Origin: Candidatus Planktophila lacus
Lineage (GTDB): Bacteria > Actinomycetota > Actinomycetes > Nanopelagicales > Nanopelagicaceae
Assembly: GCF_002287925.1 (NCBI RefSeq)
Contig: NZ_CP016769.1
Coordinates: 1,240,001-1,304,000, forward strand
DNA length: 64,000 bases
Reading direction: 5' to 3'
Shown here piece by piece: positions 26,278-37,936 of this stretch. The notes below the pieces were generated by a model. It was given only the letters and a program-made list of their open reading frames with translations. It was not told the origin of the DNA and did no database searches. Position 1 is the first letter of the stretch. Each line of letters starts with the position of its first letter. A program made the translations under genes and the position numbers.

Positions 26278-26903
26278 TATTTTTGCTCCTGTGAAGGATG
26301 AGCTTCCTTAACATCGCCGTTGTAATAGTTGGTATCGGTCATACCTGGATACATTGGATGTGGAGGTGGCAACATGCCTGCGCGAAGTGGACCTAGTAAA
26401 TCGTCTTTTTCGAAGATCAATTTGCTGCGAGTTGAATCTGCTAGCTCGTATTCATTTGTCATGGTTAGCGCACGTGTTGGACATGCTTCAATGCAAAGCC
26501 CGCAGAAAACACAACGTAGATAGTTAATTTGGTAGACCTTGCCGTAACGCTCTCCTGGTGACATTTGATTATCAGGAGTGTTATCTGCACCTTCAACATA
26601 AATCGCATCAGCAGGACATGCCCACGCACAGAGTTCGCAACCAATGCACTTTTCGAGTCCATCTGGGTGGCGATTTAATTGATGGCGACCGTGGAAACGC
26701 TCTGCAGTTGGCTCTTTAACTTCAGGGTATTGAACAGTGTTTACCTTCTTAAACATGGTTATGAAGGTGACCCAGAAACCCTGCGCCTGCTTGAGCAAAC
26801 TCTTTGGACCAGGTTGCTCTACTTTTTCATAGGCAACGCTGGTGATATCTACATCTTTATTCTCTTTATTTACGAGTGGTTGAAATTCGTTTTGGTCAGC
26901 CAC
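26277..26903 (-). CDS. nuoI: NADH-quinone oxidoreductase subunit I
   Basis: A 208-residue ferredoxin-like subunit carrying clusters N6a and N6b. The two 4Fe-4S motifs are [15 protein letters not shown] and [15 protein letters not shown]. The GTG at 26903 is chosen because GGGAGG stands 5 bases before it; a longer frame from ATG 26939 would lie inside nuoH and lacks such a site. The start overlaps the nuoH stop by 8 bases. The C-terminal 50 residues contain a Pro-rich stretch ([13 protein letters not shown]) typical of actinobacterial NuoI. Confidence 0.94.
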   Translation of the reverse strand: MADQNEFQPLVNKENKDVDITSVAYEKVEQPGPKSLLKQAQGFWVTFITMFKKVNTVQYPEVKEPTAERFHGRHQLNRHPDGLEKCIGCELCAWACPADAIYVEGADNTPDNQMSPGERYGKVYQINYLRCVFCGLCIEACPTRALTMTNEYELADSTRSKLIFEKDDLLGPLRAGMLPPPHPMYPGMTDTNYYNGDVKEAHPSQEQK

Positions 26904-28152
26904 GATCGCCTCCCTTGTCTGAAACACTATTTGAAACATTGATTGTGGTTATTTCGGATGGAAGCGATGGAACGGCAAAACTTGGAGCTGCTGCTTCTGG
27001 GTAAACATGTGCAGCGCGCTTTCTCTTTGAGGCATCAACTGCTGTAGAAATTCCCATAACGATGAGGACTACGACGCCAGCAAAAATAAATGTGGTGACA
27101 CGAGATTGGCTGGTAGTAGAAATTAGACGAAGCGTTGCAACTACCAAGATCCAGAGCAACGAGACCGGAATCAAGACTTTCCAACCGAATTGCATAAATT
27201 GGTCGTAACGCAAACGAGGAAGAGTTCCACGTAACCATACGAAAACAAAGAAGAAGAAGAGAACCTTTAAGAAGAACCAAACGAGTGTGAACCAACCGCC
27301 GAGCCATTGCTCTGTAAAGCCCAGACCTGGAATTGCGTGGTAACCACCAAGGAATAACGTTGTTGCTAGTGCTGAAACAGCGATGATATTTACATATTCT
27401 GCCAAGAAGAAGAGTGCGAATTTAAGTGATGAATACTCAGTATGGAATCCACCAACGAGTTCACCTTCAGCTTCGGCTAGGTCGAATGGCGCGCGGTTTG
27501 TTTCGCCAACCATTGAGATCGCATAGATAACAAAGGATGGGAAGAGAACTAGTCCGTACCACCAAGTGCTCTGCTGCGCGGCAACGATTGATGATGTAGA
27601 CATTGATCCGGAGTAGATAAAGACTGAAACAAGTGAAAGTCCCATGGCGATTTCATAAGAAACAACCTGCGCGCTTGAGCGGAGTCCGCCAAGCAGCGGA
27701 TAAGTCGAACCTGATGACCAACCAGCGAGAACAATTCCGTAGACACCGACTGATGCGGTGGCAAGAACATAGAGAACACCGACTGGAAGGTCGGTTAACT
27801 GCATAACAGTTTCTTCGCCGAAGAAGTTAACTGGGCCAGTCATTGGCATAACCGCAAAGGCCATAAATGCTGCGGTGGTGCTGATTACTGGAGCAATTAC
27901 AAAAACAACCTTGTCGGCTGCAGCCGGAATCAAATCTTCTTTGAGCGCAAGCTTTACGCCATCTGCAAGCGCCTGAATTAAGCCGAATTTTCCAACGCGG
28001 TTAGGGCCAACGCGCATCTGCATACGAGCAACGATGCGACGTTCGCCCCATACAGACATGATCGTCAAGACAACGCAAACGGCAAAGACAATAACTGCCT
28101 TAAGGGTGATGATCCAACCCGGATCATCTAGCAATAACTGAGCGTTATTCAT
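26896..28152 (-). CDS. nuoH: NADH-quinone oxidoreductase subunit H
   Basis: A 418-residue membrane subunit with eight core membrane segments that forms much of the quinone-binding chamber. Diagnostic blocks are [39 protein letters not shown] and [16 protein letters not shown]. The last 60 residues are a hydrophilic extension beyond the E. coli length. The ATG at 28152 overlaps the nuoG stop (ATGA) and is preceded by GGTGAAGG; a longer frame upstream inside nuoG is not supported. Confidence 0.95.
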   Translation of the reverse strand: MNNAQLLLDDPGWIITLKAVIVFAVCVVLTIMSVWGERRIVARMQMRVGPNRVGKFGLIQALADGVKLALKEDLIPAAADKVVFVIAPVISTTAAFMAFAVMPMTGPVNFFGEETVMQLTDLPVGVLYVLATASVGVYGIVLAGWSSGSTYPLLGGLRSSAQVVSYEIAMGLSLVSVFIYSGSMSTSSIVAAQQSTWWYGLVLFPSFVIYAISMVGETNRAPFDLAEAEGELVGGFHTEYSSLKFALFFLAEYVNIIAVSALATTLFLGGYHAIPGLGFTEQWLGGWFTLVWFFLKVLFFFFVFVWLRGTLPRLRYDQFMQFGWKVLIPVSLLWILVVATLRLISTTSQSRVTTFIFAGVVVLIVMGISTAVDASKRKRAAHVYPEAAAPSFAVPSLPSEITTINVSNSVSDKGGDRG

Positions 28153-30518
28153 GCCTTCACCACCGATACAACATCGCCGTGCACGGCATTTAATGAGATC
28201 AAAGTTTGTGTACCGAATGAGTTGCGTGGCACCCAAACTGCATCATCGTGAATATCTTCAACTAGCGCCGGAAGTGAGATTGATCCGTGTGAGTTAGAGA
28301 CTCGCAAGATATCGCCATCTTTAACGCCCATTGCCTCTGCGCGCTTTGGTGAGATAACTGCAACAGATTTACGTGCAGTCCCAGCTAAGTTGGCTTCACC
28401 TTTTTGCAAAGTACCAAGATCTAACAAGCGACGCCATGAAGTAAGTAGAGCTTCATTTCCAGAAACCTTATTTGCACCCGCTGCAGAAACTGCTGCGAAG
28501 TTAGCGCGTGCGCCATCCCATTTACCGAGTGATGAAATCTCACGCGCTGCTTGGGTAACTGTGCCGAGCATGATTGATTCGCCCATTTCATCAGCGATAG
28601 CCGACAAGATACGAAGATCAGAACGATTTAGTGAATCTGCAACTGCCGCATCGAAAGCACGTGCGCGGCCTTCCCAGTTAAGGAACGAGCCAGATTTTTC
28701 AGTAACTGCAGCAACTGGCAGAACTACATCAGCCACATTGGTAACTGCAGAGTGTGCAATCTCGAGTGAGACAACAAATGACTTTGAAAGTGCGGCAAGT
28801 GCGGCTGCGCTATTTGGCATATCTTGTGGATCAACGCCACCAACAACAACTGCATCAAGTGAACCGTTGCCAAGGCTTTCAATAATTTCAGAAGTTGTGC
28901 GACCAACGTTTGTAGGAATTGTTTGAACTCCCCAAACAGCCGCGATATCTACACGTGCTGCAGCATCGGCAACAGGGCGGCCACCTGGAAGAAGTGTGCC
29001 AATTGCACCAGCTTCAAGTGCGCCGCGTTCGCCTGCGCGACGCGGAATCCAAGCAAGCTTTGCGCCAGTCTTTTCAGCAAGCGCAGCGGCTGCAGAAAGT
29101 AGACCAGTAGTTTCAGCAGCGCGTTCGCCAACCAAAATAACTGACTTACCGGTTAGGGAAAGCGCTGAAAGTGCAGCGACTTCAGATCCTGGTGCGACCT
29201 TAATAAATTCAGCCTTTAACTTTTCAACGCCGATTGAAAGCTTAGTTGCAACTGCGCTGACCTTTAGCGCGCGCTTGCGAACCTGCTTGTTGATTCGAAG
29301 GAAGACGATTGGTGATTCTTCTTCTGGTTCAAAACCAATGAGAACCACATGATCTGCGATATCGATATCGCGGTAGGTAGTTGCTGATCCAACAACTTTC
29401 GCGCCAAGGAAATCACGTTCTTCATCTGATGAAACGCGCGCACGGAAATCGATATCGTTTGTGCCAAGTGCGATGCGTGCAAACTTGCTGTAACCGTAAG
29501 CATCTTCTGCAGTTGCGCGTCCACCAACTAGAACCGCAGCGCGCTTGCCCTTAAGACCTGCTGCAGCTGCAGCGATTGCCTCTGGCCATGATGCAGGAGC
29601 AAGAACTCCGTCAGCGCCACGAACCATTGGAGTTGTTAGACGATCAACTTCAGTTACGTACTTAAATGCCCAGCGACCTTTATCGCAGTTCCATTCTTCG
29701 TTAACTGCGGCATCATCACCAGCAAGGCGACGTAAAGTCTTTCCTCGACGAACATCGGTGCGCATATCGCAACCTGATGCGCAGTGTTCGCAAGCAGATG
29801 GAGTTGAAACTAAATCGAATGGACGAGCGCGGAAGCGATAAGCAGCGCCAGTAAGCGCGCCAACCGGACAGATCTGCACTGTATTTCCAGAGAAGTAAGA
29901 CTCGAATGGTTGGTTCTCGTAGATACCAACTTGCTGCAGCGCACCGCGTTCGTTGAGAGTAATAAATGGATCGCCAGCAATTTGATCAGAGAAACGTGTA
30001 CAACGAGCGCAGAGAACGCAGCGTTCGCGATCGAGCAGAACCTGAGATGAAATTGCAACAGGCTTTTCAAATGTGCGCTTTACGCCTTCGAAGCGAGTCT
30101 CACCATTTCCGGTGCTCATCGCTTGGTTCTGCAATGGACATTCGCCGCCCTTGTCGCAAACTGGGCAATCAAGTGGGTGGTTAACAAGAAGAAGTTCCAT
30201 CACACCGCGCTGTGCTTTTTCAGCAACTGGTGAAGTTAGTTGAGTCTTTACGATCATATTTGGTTCTACAGGAATCGTGCAGGAAGCCTGTGGCTTTGGA
30301 AATGCGCGACCATTGATTTCGATATCAACTAAACATTGACGACAAGCGCCAACTGGATCAAGAAGTGGGTGATCGCAGAAACGTGGAATCTGAATTCCTA
30401 GTTTTTCTGCAGCGCGAATAACCAAAGTCCCCTTTGGAACGCTGACTTCAAAACCATCGATAACAACGGTGATGAGTTCTACTGCTTGCGCGGTTGTGTT
30501 CTCTTGAGTCGTAGTCAT
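28149..30518 (-). CDS. nuoG: NADH-quinone oxidoreductase subunit G
   Basis: A 789-residue iron-sulfur subunit of the NADH-oxidising arm. Near the N-terminus are the 2Fe-2S ligands ([17 protein letters not shown]), the His-Cys3 cluster ([17 protein letters not shown]) and the 4Fe-4S ligands [10 protein letters not shown], followed by a molybdopterin-oxidoreductase-like domain starting [17 protein letters not shown] that no longer needs the cofactor. It links NuoEF to NuoI in the electron chain. The start overlaps the nuoF stop by one base (TAATG). Confidence 0.95.
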   Translation of the reverse strand: MTTTQENTTAQAVELITVVIDGFEVSVPKGTLVIRAAEKLGIQIPRFCDHPLLDPVGACRQCLVDIEINGRAFPKPQASCTIPVEPNMIVKTQLTSPVAEKAQRGVMELLLVNHPLDCPVCDKGGECPLQNQAMSTGNGETRFEGVKRTFEKPVAISSQVLLDRERCVLCARCTRFSDQIAGDPFITLNERGALQQVGIYENQPFESYFSGNTVQICPVGALTGAAYRFRARPFDLVSTPSACEHCASGCDMRTDVRRGKTLRRLAGDDAAVNEEWNCDKGRWAFKYVTEVDRLTTPMVRGADGVLAPASWPEAIAAAAAGLKGKRAAVLVGGRATAEDAYGYSKFARIALGTNDIDFRARVSSDEERDFLGAKVVGSATTYRDIDIADHVVLIGFEPEEESPIVFLRINKQVRKRALKVSAVATKLSIGVEKLKAEFIKVAPGSEVAALSALSLTGKSVILVGERAAETTGLLSAAAALAEKTGAKLAWIPRRAGERGALEAGAIGTLLPGGRPVADAAARVDIAAVWGVQTIPTNVGRTTSEIIESLGNGSLDAVVVGGVDPQDMPNSAAALAALSKSFVVSLEIAHSAVTNVADVVLPVAAVTEKSGSFLNWEGRARAFDAAVADSLNRSDLRILSAIADEMGESIMLGTVTQAAREISSLGKWDGARANFAAVSAAGANKVSGNEALLTSWRRLLDLGTLQKGEANLAGTARKSVAVISPKRAEAMGVKDGDILRVSNSHGSISLPALVEDIHDDAVWVPRNSFGTQTLISLNAVHGDVVSVVKA

Positions 30519-31798
30519 TATGCGTTTGCTCCAGAGAAGAGAGTTGATTTAACTGGATCGAATGGGCATCCACCGTTTGTTAAGTGGGCGATGTATTCGT
30601 CACGGAAATATTTGATTGAAGATGTGATTGGGCTAGTTGCGCCATCACCAAGTGCGCAGAATGAGCGGCCCATGATGTTGTCGCAGAGATCGAGCAACTT
30701 AGCTAGATCTGCTTCAGTACCCACGCCGTTTTCTAGATCGCGCAGAATCTGAACCAACCACCATGTGCCTTCGCGACATGGTGTGCACTTGCCACATGAC
30801 TCGTGCTTGTAGAACTCAGTCCAACGCAGTACTGCGCGAACCACACAAGTTGTTTCATCAAAGATCTGTAGCGCTTTAGTGCCGAGCATTGAGCCAGCAG
30901 CGGCAACGCCTTCGTAATCAAGTGGAATATCAAGGTGCTGATCTGTAAATAGTGGCGTTGATGATCCACCTGGTGTCCAGAACTTCAACTTATGTCCGGC
31001 GCGAATTCCACCTGACATCTCAAGGATTTCACGAAGGGTAATTCCAAGCGGGGCTTCAAATTGACCAGGATTTACAACGTGGCCAGAGAGTGAGTAAAGC
31101 GTGGTTCCCTTTGATTTTTCGGTGCCCATTGATTGGTACCACTCAGCGCCGTTTGCGATGATCGCAGGAACTGAAGCGATTGATTCGACGTTATTTACAA
31201 CCGTTGGTCGTGCATATAAACCTGCGATCGCAGGAAATGGTGGACGCAGACGTGGTTGGCCGCGGAAACCTTCAAGTGAATCAAGCAAAGCAGTTTCTTC
31301 ACCGCAGATGTAAGCGCCGGCACCAACGTGGAGAACAACATCAATACCTTTACCAAGATGGCCAGCTTTGTAAGCATCTTCGATCGCTTGATTTAAACGA
31401 CGGACAACATGTGTAACTTCACCGCGGATATAGATAAAGGCATGCTTTGCACGAATTGCATGGCAAGCGATGATGCAGCCTTCAATAAGTACATGTGGGT
31501 TAGCCATCAAAAGTGGAGTGTCTTTACAAGTACCTGGCTCAGACTCGTCAGCATTTACAACTAAGTAGTGATCTTTGTTATCGCCCTGTGGGATAAAGCC
31601 CCACTTCATTCCGGTTGGGAAGCCTGCGCCGCCGCGACCGCGAAGTCCAGAATCTTTTACAAGTTGAATAACTGCATCTGGATCCATAGCAAGTGCTTTG
31701 GCAGATGCCTTGTATCCACCATGACGTGTGTATGCATCGATTGTGAATGAATCTTTCTCATCCCAATGTGCAGAAAGTACTGGAGCTAGTTTTGTCAT
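30518..31798 (-). CDS. nuoF: NADH-quinone oxidoreductase subunit F
   Basis: A 426-residue subunit that binds FMN and NADH and carries cluster N3. The nucleotide-binding glycine-rich loop is [15 protein letters not shown] near residue 55, followed by [12 protein letters not shown]. The 4Fe-4S ligands are in [15 protein letters not shown] and a distant Cys in [11 protein letters not shown]. It is the NADH entry point of complex I. Start and stop overlap its neighbours by one base. Confidence 0.96.
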   Translation of the reverse strand: MTKLAPVLSAHWDEKDSFTIDAYTRHGGYKASAKALAMDPDAVIQLVKDSGLRGRGGAGFPTGMKWGFIPQGDNKDHYLVVNADESEPGTCKDTPLLMANPHVLIEGCIIACHAIRAKHAFIYIRGEVTHVVRRLNQAIEDAYKAGHLGKGIDVVLHVGAGAYICGEETALLDSLEGFRGQPRLRPPFPAIAGLYARPTVVNNVESIASVPAIIANGAEWYQSMGTEKSKGTTLYSLSGHVVNPGQFEAPLGITLREILEMSGGIRAGHKLKFWTPGGSSTPLFTDQHLDIPLDYEGVAAAGSMLGTKALQIFDETTCVVRAVLRWTEFYKHESCGKCTPCREGTWWLVQILRDLENGVGTEADLAKLLDLCDNIMGRSFCALGDGATSPITSSIKYFRDEYIAHLTNGGCPFDPVKSTLFSGANA

Positions 31799-32424
31799 TA
31801 CTTGCCCTCTTTCGAAAGTTTTAAACCAAGCAGTGTTGGTTCGCCAGCTTGCAATCCTTCATTGGCTTTTCCATCGCTTAAACCGGCAAGAACAGCTGAT
31901 GCTTCTTTCCAAGTAACCAAAGAGTTAGGTCCACGAGTTGGTGGTTTAGGTGTTCCCTTGCGCATTGAATCAACTAGATTTTTTGCAGTCTCAACGTTCT
32001 GGTTGTCGTAGAACTCCCAGTTAGCCATAACAACTGGTGCGTAATCGCAGGCTGCGTTGCATTCGATATGTTCTAGAGAAACTTTTCCATCAGCGGTAAC
32101 GCCATCGTTTTCAACGCCGAGGTGATCTTTAAGCGCTGCAAATATCGCATCTCCGCCCATAACCGCGCACAAGGTGTTGGTGCAAACACCTACGTGGTAC
32201 TCGCCTACTGGGCGGCGCTTGTACTGGGTGTAGAAAGTTGCAACGGCAGTTACTTCAGCAGTTTCTAATTCAAGCAACTTTGCAATCTCTTCAATGCCTT
32301 CGTTGGTTACATAACCGGCAAGTGATTGCACATAGTGAAGTAAAGGCATGATGGCAGAGCGGCTTCGTGGGTAGCGCTTGATAATCGAATTCATGATTTC
32401 GATCTGATCTGGTGAGTAAGCCAT
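31798..32424 (-). CDS. nuoE: NADH-quinone oxidoreductase subunit E
   Basis: A 208-residue thioredoxin-fold subunit with the 2Fe-2S cluster N1a. The four cysteine ligands are in GVCTNTLCAVMGG and HIECNAACDYAPV. It partners NuoF in NADH oxidation. The C-terminal 50 residues (PKPPTRGPNSLVTWKEA onward) extend beyond the core fold, as in other actinobacteria. It overlaps nuoD and nuoF by one base each. Confidence 0.95.
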   Translation of the reverse strand: MAYSPDQIEIMNSIIKRYPRSRSAIMPLLHYVQSLAGYVTNEGIEEIAKLLELETAEVTAVATFYTQYKRRPVGEYHVGVCTNTLCAVMGGDAIFAALKDHLGVENDGVTADGKVSLEHIECNAACDYAPVVMANWEFYDNQNVETAKNLVDSMRKGTPKPPTRGPNSLVTWKEASAVLAGLSDGKANEGLQAGEPTLLGLKLSKEGK

Positions 32425-33764
32425 TAGCGGTCAACTCCTCCCATCACAGGATCGATTGAGGCAACAGCGCCGATGATGTCGGCAACCATTGAGCCTTCAC
32501 ACATTGCAGATGTTGATTGCAAGTTATTGAAAGATGGTTCGCGGAAGTGAACGCGGTAAGGACGTGTGCCGCCATCAGAGACTACGTGTGCACCGAGTTC
32601 GCCACGTGGAGATTCAACTGCTGTGTAAACCTGACCTGCTGGAACGCGGAAACCTTCGGTAACAAGTTTGAAGTGGTGGATCAAAGACTCCATTGATGTG
32701 CCCATGATTTCGCGGATGTGGTTAAGCGAGTTACCCATTCCATCTGCACCAATTGCAAGCTGTGCTGGCCATGCAATCTTCTTATCGGCAACCATTACTG
32801 GTGCGCCTTCAAGTGATTTAAGTTTTTCAGCGCATTGTTCGATGATGCGAAGTGATTGTTCTAGTTCGTTGATACGAATCAAGAAGCGGCCGTAAACATC
32901 GCAAGTGTCTGCTGTTACAACATCGAACTTGTAATTCTCGTAACCTGAGTAAGGCTGAATCTTGCGTAGATCAAGTGGCAATCCAGTTGCGCGAATAACT
33001 GGACCTGTGACTCCAAGTGTTGTTGCACCAGCAAGATCAAGGTAACCAATTCCCTCGGTGCGCTTCATCCAGATGCTATTTCCAACGAGCAACTTCTCGT
33101 TATCTTTAAAACTATGACGCAGATCTTTTACCGTTGCCAAAACTTTCTCAACAGAGCCGGCAGGAAGATCTTGAGCAACTCCACCTGGGCGGATATAGGC
33201 CATATTCATACGAAGGCCTGAGATAAATTCGAAGATATCTAGAACTTTTTCGCGTTCGCGGAAGCAGAAGATCATTGGTGAAAGTGCACCTAATTCAAGT
33301 GCTCCGGTACCGAGTGCAACCATGTGTGAAGAGATACGGTTGAACTCCATCATCATTACGCGAATAACGTTGGCCTTTTCAGGAACATCGCCTGTAATTC
33401 CGAGAAGCTTTTCAACGCCTAAGCAGTAAGCCGCTTCGTTAAACAACGGTGCCAAGTAATCCATACGAGTTACAAATGTTGTGGCCTGAGTCCAGTTACG
33501 GAACTCGATGTTCTTTTCGATTCCTGTGTGCAGGTAACCAATTCCGCAACGAACTTCAGTAACAGTTTCGCCTTCAAGTTCTAGAACCAAACGAAGTACG
33601 CCGTGAGTTGATGGGTGCTGAGGACCCATATTTACAACAACGCGTTCTTCTTTCGCCTGACCAATTTCAGTTACGAGTGAATCCCAATCGCCACCGGTTA
33701 CCGAGAAGACAGTGCCTTCAGTGGTTTCGCGTGATGATGCATATGGATCTGCGTACGTGCTCAC
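32424..33764 (-). CDS. nuoD: NADH-quinone oxidoreductase subunit D
   Basis: A 446-residue subunit related to the hydrogenase large subunit but without the metal site. It lines the quinone pocket with NuoB. Conserved blocks are [34 protein letters not shown] and [16 protein letters not shown]; the His and Tyr that contact the quinone head group lie in PSTHG and the later tyrosine region. The start is GTG, overlapping the nuoC stop (GTGA). Confidence 0.96.
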   Translation of the reverse strand: MSTYADPYASSRETTEGTVFSVTGGDWDSLVTEIGQAKEERVVVNMGPQHPSTHGVLRLVLELEGETVTEVRCGIGYLHTGIEKNIEFRNWTQATTFVTRMDYLAPLFNEAAYCLGVEKLLGITGDVPEKANVIRVMMMEFNRISSHMVALGTGALELGALSPMIFCFREREKVLDIFEFISGLRMNMAYIRPGGVAQDLPAGSVEKVLATVKDLRHSFKDNEKLLVGNSIWMKRTEGIGYLDLAGATTLGVTGPVIRATGLPLDLRKIQPYSGYENYKFDVVTADTCDVYGRFLIRINELEQSLRIIEQCAEKLKSLEGAPVMVADKKIAWPAQLAIGADGMGNSLNHIREIMGTSMESLIHHFKLVTEGFRVPAGQVYTAVESPRGELGAHVVSDGGTRPYRVHFREPSFNNLQSTSAMCEGSMVADIIGAVASIDPVMGGVDR

Positions 33765-34396
33765 TTGTAAGACCTCCGATCTGATGGAGGTGGTGTAACA
33801 GCGCCCTTGTATTCAACGCCGATTCCGCCAAGTGCGTAATCCTTACGTTGTGGATGTCCTTGCCAATCATCTGGCATCAAGATGCGAGTAAGTCCTGGGT
33901 GGCCATCAAAGATGATTCCAAACATGTCGTAAGTTTCGCGTTCGTTCCAGTTAGATCCAGCCCAGACTTCAACAAGTGAAGGAATGTGTGGATCGACATC
34001 TGGAACAGAAACTTCCAAACGAATTCGTTGGTTATTTGTCACTGATAACAAGTGGTAAACCGCGTGAAGTTCGCGATTGGTATCTTCTGGATAGTGCACA
34101 CCAGATACGCCCATCGACATTTCAAATTTCAATTTATCGCGCAAGATAAGTGCGACTTCTACTAAACGCTCGCGCTTGATGTGCAGAGTTAGCTCGCCGC
34201 GATCAACAACAACGCGTTCGATTGCATCAGCGAAATCTGGATATGCGCGCTCTAAATCATCAGCAACCTGATCAAAATAGCCACCAAATGGGCGCTGTGA
34301 AGAGCCTGCAGAAGCGGTTGCGCGAACTAGCCCACCGTAACCCGAGGTATCCCCCGTGCCGGCAGCACCAAACATTCCGTGTTGCTCATCAGACAT
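33761..34396 (-). CDS. nuoC: NADH-quinone oxidoreductase subunit C
   Basis: A 211-residue peripheral-arm subunit. The signature [22 protein letters not shown] is near residue 165 and is followed by [13 protein letters not shown]. The first 40 residues are Gly/Ser/Thr-rich and specific to this lineage. It is separate from nuoD, unlike the fused NuoCD of E. coli. The gene starts directly after the nuoB stop codon. Confidence 0.95.
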   Translation of the reverse strand: MSDEQHGMFGAAGTGDTSGYGGLVRATASAGSSQRPFGGYFDQVADDLERAYPDFADAIERVVVDRGELTLHIKRERLVEVALILRDKLKFEMSMGVSGVHYPEDTNRELHAVYHLLSVTNNQRIRLEVSVPDVDPHIPSLVEVWAGSNWNERETYDMFGIIFDGHPGLTRILMPDDWQGHPQRKDYALGGIGVEYKGAVTPPPSDRRSYK

Positions 34397-34951
34397 TTAA
34401 GCCAACAACCCCTTTAACTGATGGGTTGGAACAGCGGCCATAGCTGCAGCTTCAACTTCCTTGATAACTTTTTCGCGGTTAGGTCCGAGTTTTTCGTCGT
34501 AAATCTGATCGTGCAATTTAAGAATTGCATCCATCAACATTTCAGGACGTGGTGGACAACCTGGCAGATAAATATCAACTGGTACTACGTGGTCAACGCC
34601 TTGCACGATTGCGTAGTTGTTAAACATTCCGCCTGAAGATGCACATGCACCCATTGCGATAACCCACTTTGGTGCAGCCATTTGATCGTAAATCTGGCGA
34701 AGCACTGGAGCCATCTTGTTTGAAACACGACCGGCAACAATCATCAAATCTGCTTGACGTGGGGATGCGCGGAAAACTTCCATGCCAAAACGTGCGAGAT
34801 CGTAACGACCTGCACCGGCAGCCATCATCTCAATTGCGCAACATGCCAAACCGAAAGTTGCTGGCCAGAGTGAATTTTTACGCATATAACCTGCAAGTTT
34901 TTCAACTGAGGTTAAAACGATTCCGCTAGGTAACTTCTCTTCTAATCCCAC
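34397..34951 (-). CDS. nuoB: NADH-quinone oxidoreductase subunit B
   Basis: A 184-residue subunit carrying cluster N2, the last electron carrier before the quinone. The tandem cysteines are in [11 protein letters not shown] (about residue 37), with further ligands in [10 protein letters not shown] and [11 protein letters not shown]. The start is GTG, overlapping the nuoA 3' end by 10 bases, with GGAGG upstream. Confidence 0.96.
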   Translation of the reverse strand: MGLEEKLPSGIVLTSVEKLAGYMRKNSLWPATFGLACCAIEMMAAGAGRYDLARFGMEVFRASPRQADLMIVAGRVSNKMAPVLRQIYDQMAAPKWVIAMGACASSGGMFNNYAIVQGVDHVVPVDIYLPGCPPRPEMLMDAILKLHDQIYDEKLGPNREKVIKEVEAAAMAAVPTHQLKGLLA

Positions 34952-35307
34952 TCGAGGCCTCCGCGACGCCAGACATATGCAAATGCAACGAAGACTGTTC
35001 CGATAAAGATCGCCATTTCGACTAAACCAAATAGTCCAAGTTGATCAAAGGTGACAGCCCATGGATATAAGAAAACGATTTCAATATCAAAGATGATAAA
35101 TAGCATCGCGGTTAGGAAGTACTTAACTGGAAAACGTCCACCCTGTGCTGCTTGCGGTGAAGGTTCGATTCCGCACTCGTACGCCTCTAACTTTGCGCGG
35201 TTGTAACGTGCAGGTCCGGTGAGGGCGGCTGCGGCAAGAGAGAAAATTGCGAACCCAAAGCCAACGGCGGCAATCGCCAGAATTGGAATATATGGGTTAC
35301 CGATCAC
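34942..35307 (-). CDS. nuoA: NADH-quinone oxidoreductase subunit A
   Basis: A 121-residue subunit with three membrane segments and the conserved loop [23 protein letters not shown] (Cys and Glu near the quinone entrance), followed by [15 protein letters not shown]. It is the first gene of the 14-gene leftward nuo operon (nuoABCDEFGHIJKLMN), which is complete here. Only 40 bases separate it from the menG stop codon, so the operon may be read through from menG. Confidence 0.96.
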   Translation of the reverse strand: MIGNPYIPILAIAAVGFGFAIFSLAAAALTGPARYNRAKLEAYECGIEPSPQAAQGGRFPVKYFLTAMLFIIFDIEIVFLYPWAVTFDQLGLFGLVEMAIFIGTVFVAFAYVWRRGGLEWD

Positions 35308-35347
35308 AAGCGAAATCCTAAGGTGGCCACGGGGGTGGTCGCGACCG

Positions 35348-36040
35348 TTAGGCCTTTACGCCTCTGTGAACTGCAACAACCCCGAAAGTTAAGTTCTGCC
35401 AGCCGACTTGGCTCCATCCCGCGGCCTCGATCTTGGCGGCGAGCGCCTTCTGATTTGGCCAGGCCCGGATCGATTCAGCCAGGTAGATATAGGCATCTGG
35501 GTTTGAAGAGGTCCGCTTTGCGATTGCGGGCAGGGCGCGCATTAAGTAATTGGTATAGATGGTGCGGAATGGGCGCCAGGTTGGGCTGGAAAACTCGGCT
35601 ATAACGATCCGGCCGCCCTTTTTGGTAACGCGTAGGGCTTCCCCGAGGGCTTTATCTACATCTGAGGTATTGCGCAGGCCGAAAGAGATGGTCACAACGT
35701 CGAATTCGCCATCGGCAAAAGGCAGATTCAAGGCATCGGCGAAGGTGAAGGGCAGGTGGGGCCGGGCTTTACGGCCGGCAGCCAGCATTCCTTCAGAGAA
35801 ATCAGCTGGAATAACGTCTGCGCCAGCAGCAGCTAGGGGTTCGGAGCTAGATCCAGTGCCTGCAGCCAAATCCAAGATCTTCATCCCAGGCATTGGGGCG
35901 ATGATCGCGGTGGTCGCACGGCGCCAAGCCTTGGTCTGGCCCAGGCTGAGCAGATCGTTCACGAGGTCGTAGCGCTTGGCCACCCCGTCAAACATTGCGG
36001 CGACTTCATCGGGGTTTTTATCCATATTTGCGCGCGACAT
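35348..36040 (-). CDS. menG: Demethylmenaquinone methyltransferase
   Basis: A 230-residue SAM-dependent class I methyltransferase of the UbiE/MenG family, which adds the ring methyl in the last step of menaquinone synthesis. Motifs seen: [37 protein letters not shown] (SAM loop, about residue 60) and [19 protein letters not shown]. The ATG at 36040 is chosen; an in-frame GTG 10 codons upstream (36070) is also possible. It is the first gene before nuoA in the same direction and divergent from bioY, tying quinone completion to complex I expression. Confidence 0.92.
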   Translation of the reverse strand: MSRANMDKNPDEVAAMFDGVAKRYDLVNDLLSLGQTKAWRRATTAIIAPMPGMKILDLAAGTGSSSEPLAAAGADVIPADFSEGMLAAGRKARPHLPFTFADALNLPFADGEFDVVTISFGLRNTSDVDKALGEALRVTKKGGRIVIAEFSSPTWRPFRTIYTNYLMRALPAIAKRTSSNPDAYIYLAESIRAWPNQKALAAKIEAAGWSQVGWQNLTFGVVAVHRGVKA

Positions 36041-36101
36041 AGGCCAAGTCTCTCGCAATAGTAGGCTCACTCACAACTCCAAAGCGGTAAAGGGGAAGTA
36101 A

Positions 36102-36701
36102 ATGTCGATCTCAACCGGATCACTTCGGGCAACGGTCTTTCCTCGCAGCACTGCGCTAACCCATGCCACCTTCATCGTCGGCGGAACTTTGTTCATTGCC
36201 GCTTTGGCACAAATCGCAGTTCCAGTTCCGGGATCCCCAGTTCCCGTCACAGGTCAAACACTTGCCGTTTATTTAATCGGAACCACTTACGGTGCACGAC
36301 TTGGGTTTGCAACTTTTGCAACATATTTACTTGCCGGAGTTGCAGGCGCTCCAGTCTTTGCTGCAGCAACAGGTGCAACTAGCCACGGTATTGCCCGTTT
36401 AACTGGTGCAACCGGCGGTTATCTAATCGGAATGCTTGTAGCCACTTTTGTTCTTGGCGCGCTCGCAGATCGCAAAGCCGATCAGAAATTTAAAACTTCA
36501 TTTCCAGCGCTAACTTTGGGAAGCGCCATTGTCTTTGCCTTTGGATTGATCTGGTTAAAAACATCGCTAGATCTTTCTTGGGCAGCAACAATTAGCGCAG
36601 GCCTTACTCCATTTATCTTCGGCGAACTTTTGAAGATCGCAATCACTGCAACTTCTCTGCCACTGATTTGGCGCAAGATTTCACAAAAGTTAAATCGATA
36701 A
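36102..36701 (+). CDS. bioY: Biotin transporter BioY (ECF S-component)
   Basis: A 199-residue membrane protein with about six segments, the substrate-binding S-component of an energy-coupling factor transporter for biotin. Family blocks are GSPVPVTGQTLAVYLIGTTYG and GATGGYLIGMLVATFVLG. No ECF ATPase or BioN gene is nearby, so it works alone or with shared components. A GGGGAA ribosome binding site lies 4 bases before the ATG. It suggests that the organism takes up biotin; the window contains no biotin synthesis gene. Confidence 0.93.
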   Translation: MSISTGSLRATVFPRSTALTHATFIVGGTLFIAALAQIAVPVPGSPVPVTGQTLAVYLIGTTYGARLGFATFATYLLAGVAGAPVFAAATGATSHGIARLTGATGGYLIGMLVATFVLGALADRKADQKFKTSFPALTLGSAIVFAFGLIWLKTSLDLSWAATISAGLTPFIFGELLKIAITATSLPLIWRKISQKLNR

Positions 36702-36712
36702 CCTAATTCTTT

Positions 36713-37933
36713 ATGCCGCAACTTATCCCCGTTACTACTGCGCGCCTGGGCGAGCACTTACCGCTGCTGGAGCTACTTCCAGATAGCGCACCTGTTACAT
36801 GGGTTCGCGGCGGCGATGGCTTAGTTGGCTGGGGCTCTTACGCAACCACAGCAGTAAGTGGCCCAAATAGATTTAACGATGCTCGCAAATGGTGGCATCT
36901 GCAGCTAGAAAAACTAGCAATCTCTGATTCAGTTCACGTCAGCGGAACTGGCCCAATACTTTTTACCTCTTTCTCTTTTGACCCGAACGAAGAGTCAGTT
37001 CTTGTAATTCCTGAAATCGTCGTCGGCATGCGCAATGGCAGCTCTTGGATCACTTGGATCGGCGATCAAGCCCAGCCGAAACTCGCTGAAAGTGCGCAAA
37101 CTTTGGAAGATGCTGAATACAACTGGGGAGATGGATCGATAAGCCCGGCCGAATGGCAGATTCGCGTTGCACAAGCAATTAAAGAGATTGAAAGTACCAA
37201 ACTTGAAAAAGTTGTTCTTGCTCGCGATCTGAAAGTTAACTCACATCGCGCAATTGATCCACGAAAAATTCTCCGCAACCTAAGCGCTGAATATCCATCT
37301 ACTTGGATCTTTGCAGTCGATGGGCTAATCGGCGCAACTCCCGAGCTATTGCTCCGCCTATCTCGCGGCATGGTTACGTCACGAGTTCTTGCTGGAACGA
37401 TCAGCAAAACTGGAGATGATGAGAGAGATTTAGCACTTGCCGCATCGTTGGCGAGATCATCTAAAGATCTCGAAGAACACGAATATGCAGTCAGATCAGT
37501 TGCAGATGCGCTCGATCCTTTCTGCACATCAACGAACGTTCCTGAATCCCCCTTTGTTCTTCACTTAGCAAATGTTATGCACCTTGCGACTGACGTCACG
37601 GGTGCTTTAATTGAAAGCAAGAAGAGCGTTGATGCTTTTACAATTCTTGAGAAATTACATCCCTCCGCTGCTGTATGCGGCACACCAACTGAGATTGCTG
37701 CAAAGCTGATTAAAGATATCGAAGGGATGCCACGAGGCCGCTACGCCGGCCCAGTTGGTTGGCTAGATGCGCGCGGTGACGGTGAACTTGGAATCGCCCT
37801 TCGCTGCGGACAGATTTCGGGAAATGAACTCCGCATCTTTGCGGGCTGCGGAATTGTGGCTGGGTCGAACCCAGAGAAAGAGTTAACTGAGAGCAACGCT
37901 AAATTTGCGCCAATGCGAAGCGCACTTTCTTAA
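36713..37933 (+). CDS. menF: Isochorismate synthase
   Basis: A 406-residue chorismate-utilising enzyme converting chorismate to isochorismate, the first committed step of menaquinone synthesis. Conserved blocks: LEKVVLARDLKV, GATPELLLRLSRG (the general base and active-site region), LHPSAAVCGTPTE and RGRYAGPVGWLDARGDGE. The neighbouring menD and the rest of the pathway favour MenF over anthranilate or salicylate enzymes. It converges with menD with only 3 bases between stops. It lies 11 bases after bioY and is probably co-transcribed with it. Confidence 0.92.
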   Translation: MPQLIPVTTARLGEHLPLLELLPDSAPVTWVRGGDGLVGWGSYATTAVSGPNRFNDARKWWHLQLEKLAISDSVHVSGTGPILFTSFSFDPNEESVLVIPEIVVGMRNGSSWITWIGDQAQPKLAESAQTLEDAEYNWGDGSISPAEWQIRVAQAIKEIESTKLEKVVLARDLKVNSHRAIDPRKILRNLSAEYPSTWIFAVDGLIGATPELLLRLSRGMVTSRVLAGTISKTGDDERDLALAASLARSSKDLEEHEYAVRSVADALDPFCTSTNVPESPFVLHLANVMHLATDVTGALIESKKSVDAFTILEKLHPSAAVCGTPTEIAAKLIKDIEGMPRGRYAGPVGWLDARGDGELGIALRCGQISGNELRIFAGCGIVAGSNPEKELTESNAKFAPMRSALS

Positions 37934-37936
37934 GCT

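Noticed and set aside
26277-26939. NuoI starting at ATG 26939
   Set aside because: That start lies within nuoH without a ribosome binding site; GTG 26903 follows GGGAGG and gives the family N-terminus.
26896-28236. NuoH starting at 28236
   Set aside because: The extra 28 residues overlap nuoG and do not resemble NuoH; ATG 28152 gives an ATGA overlap and the normal N-terminus.
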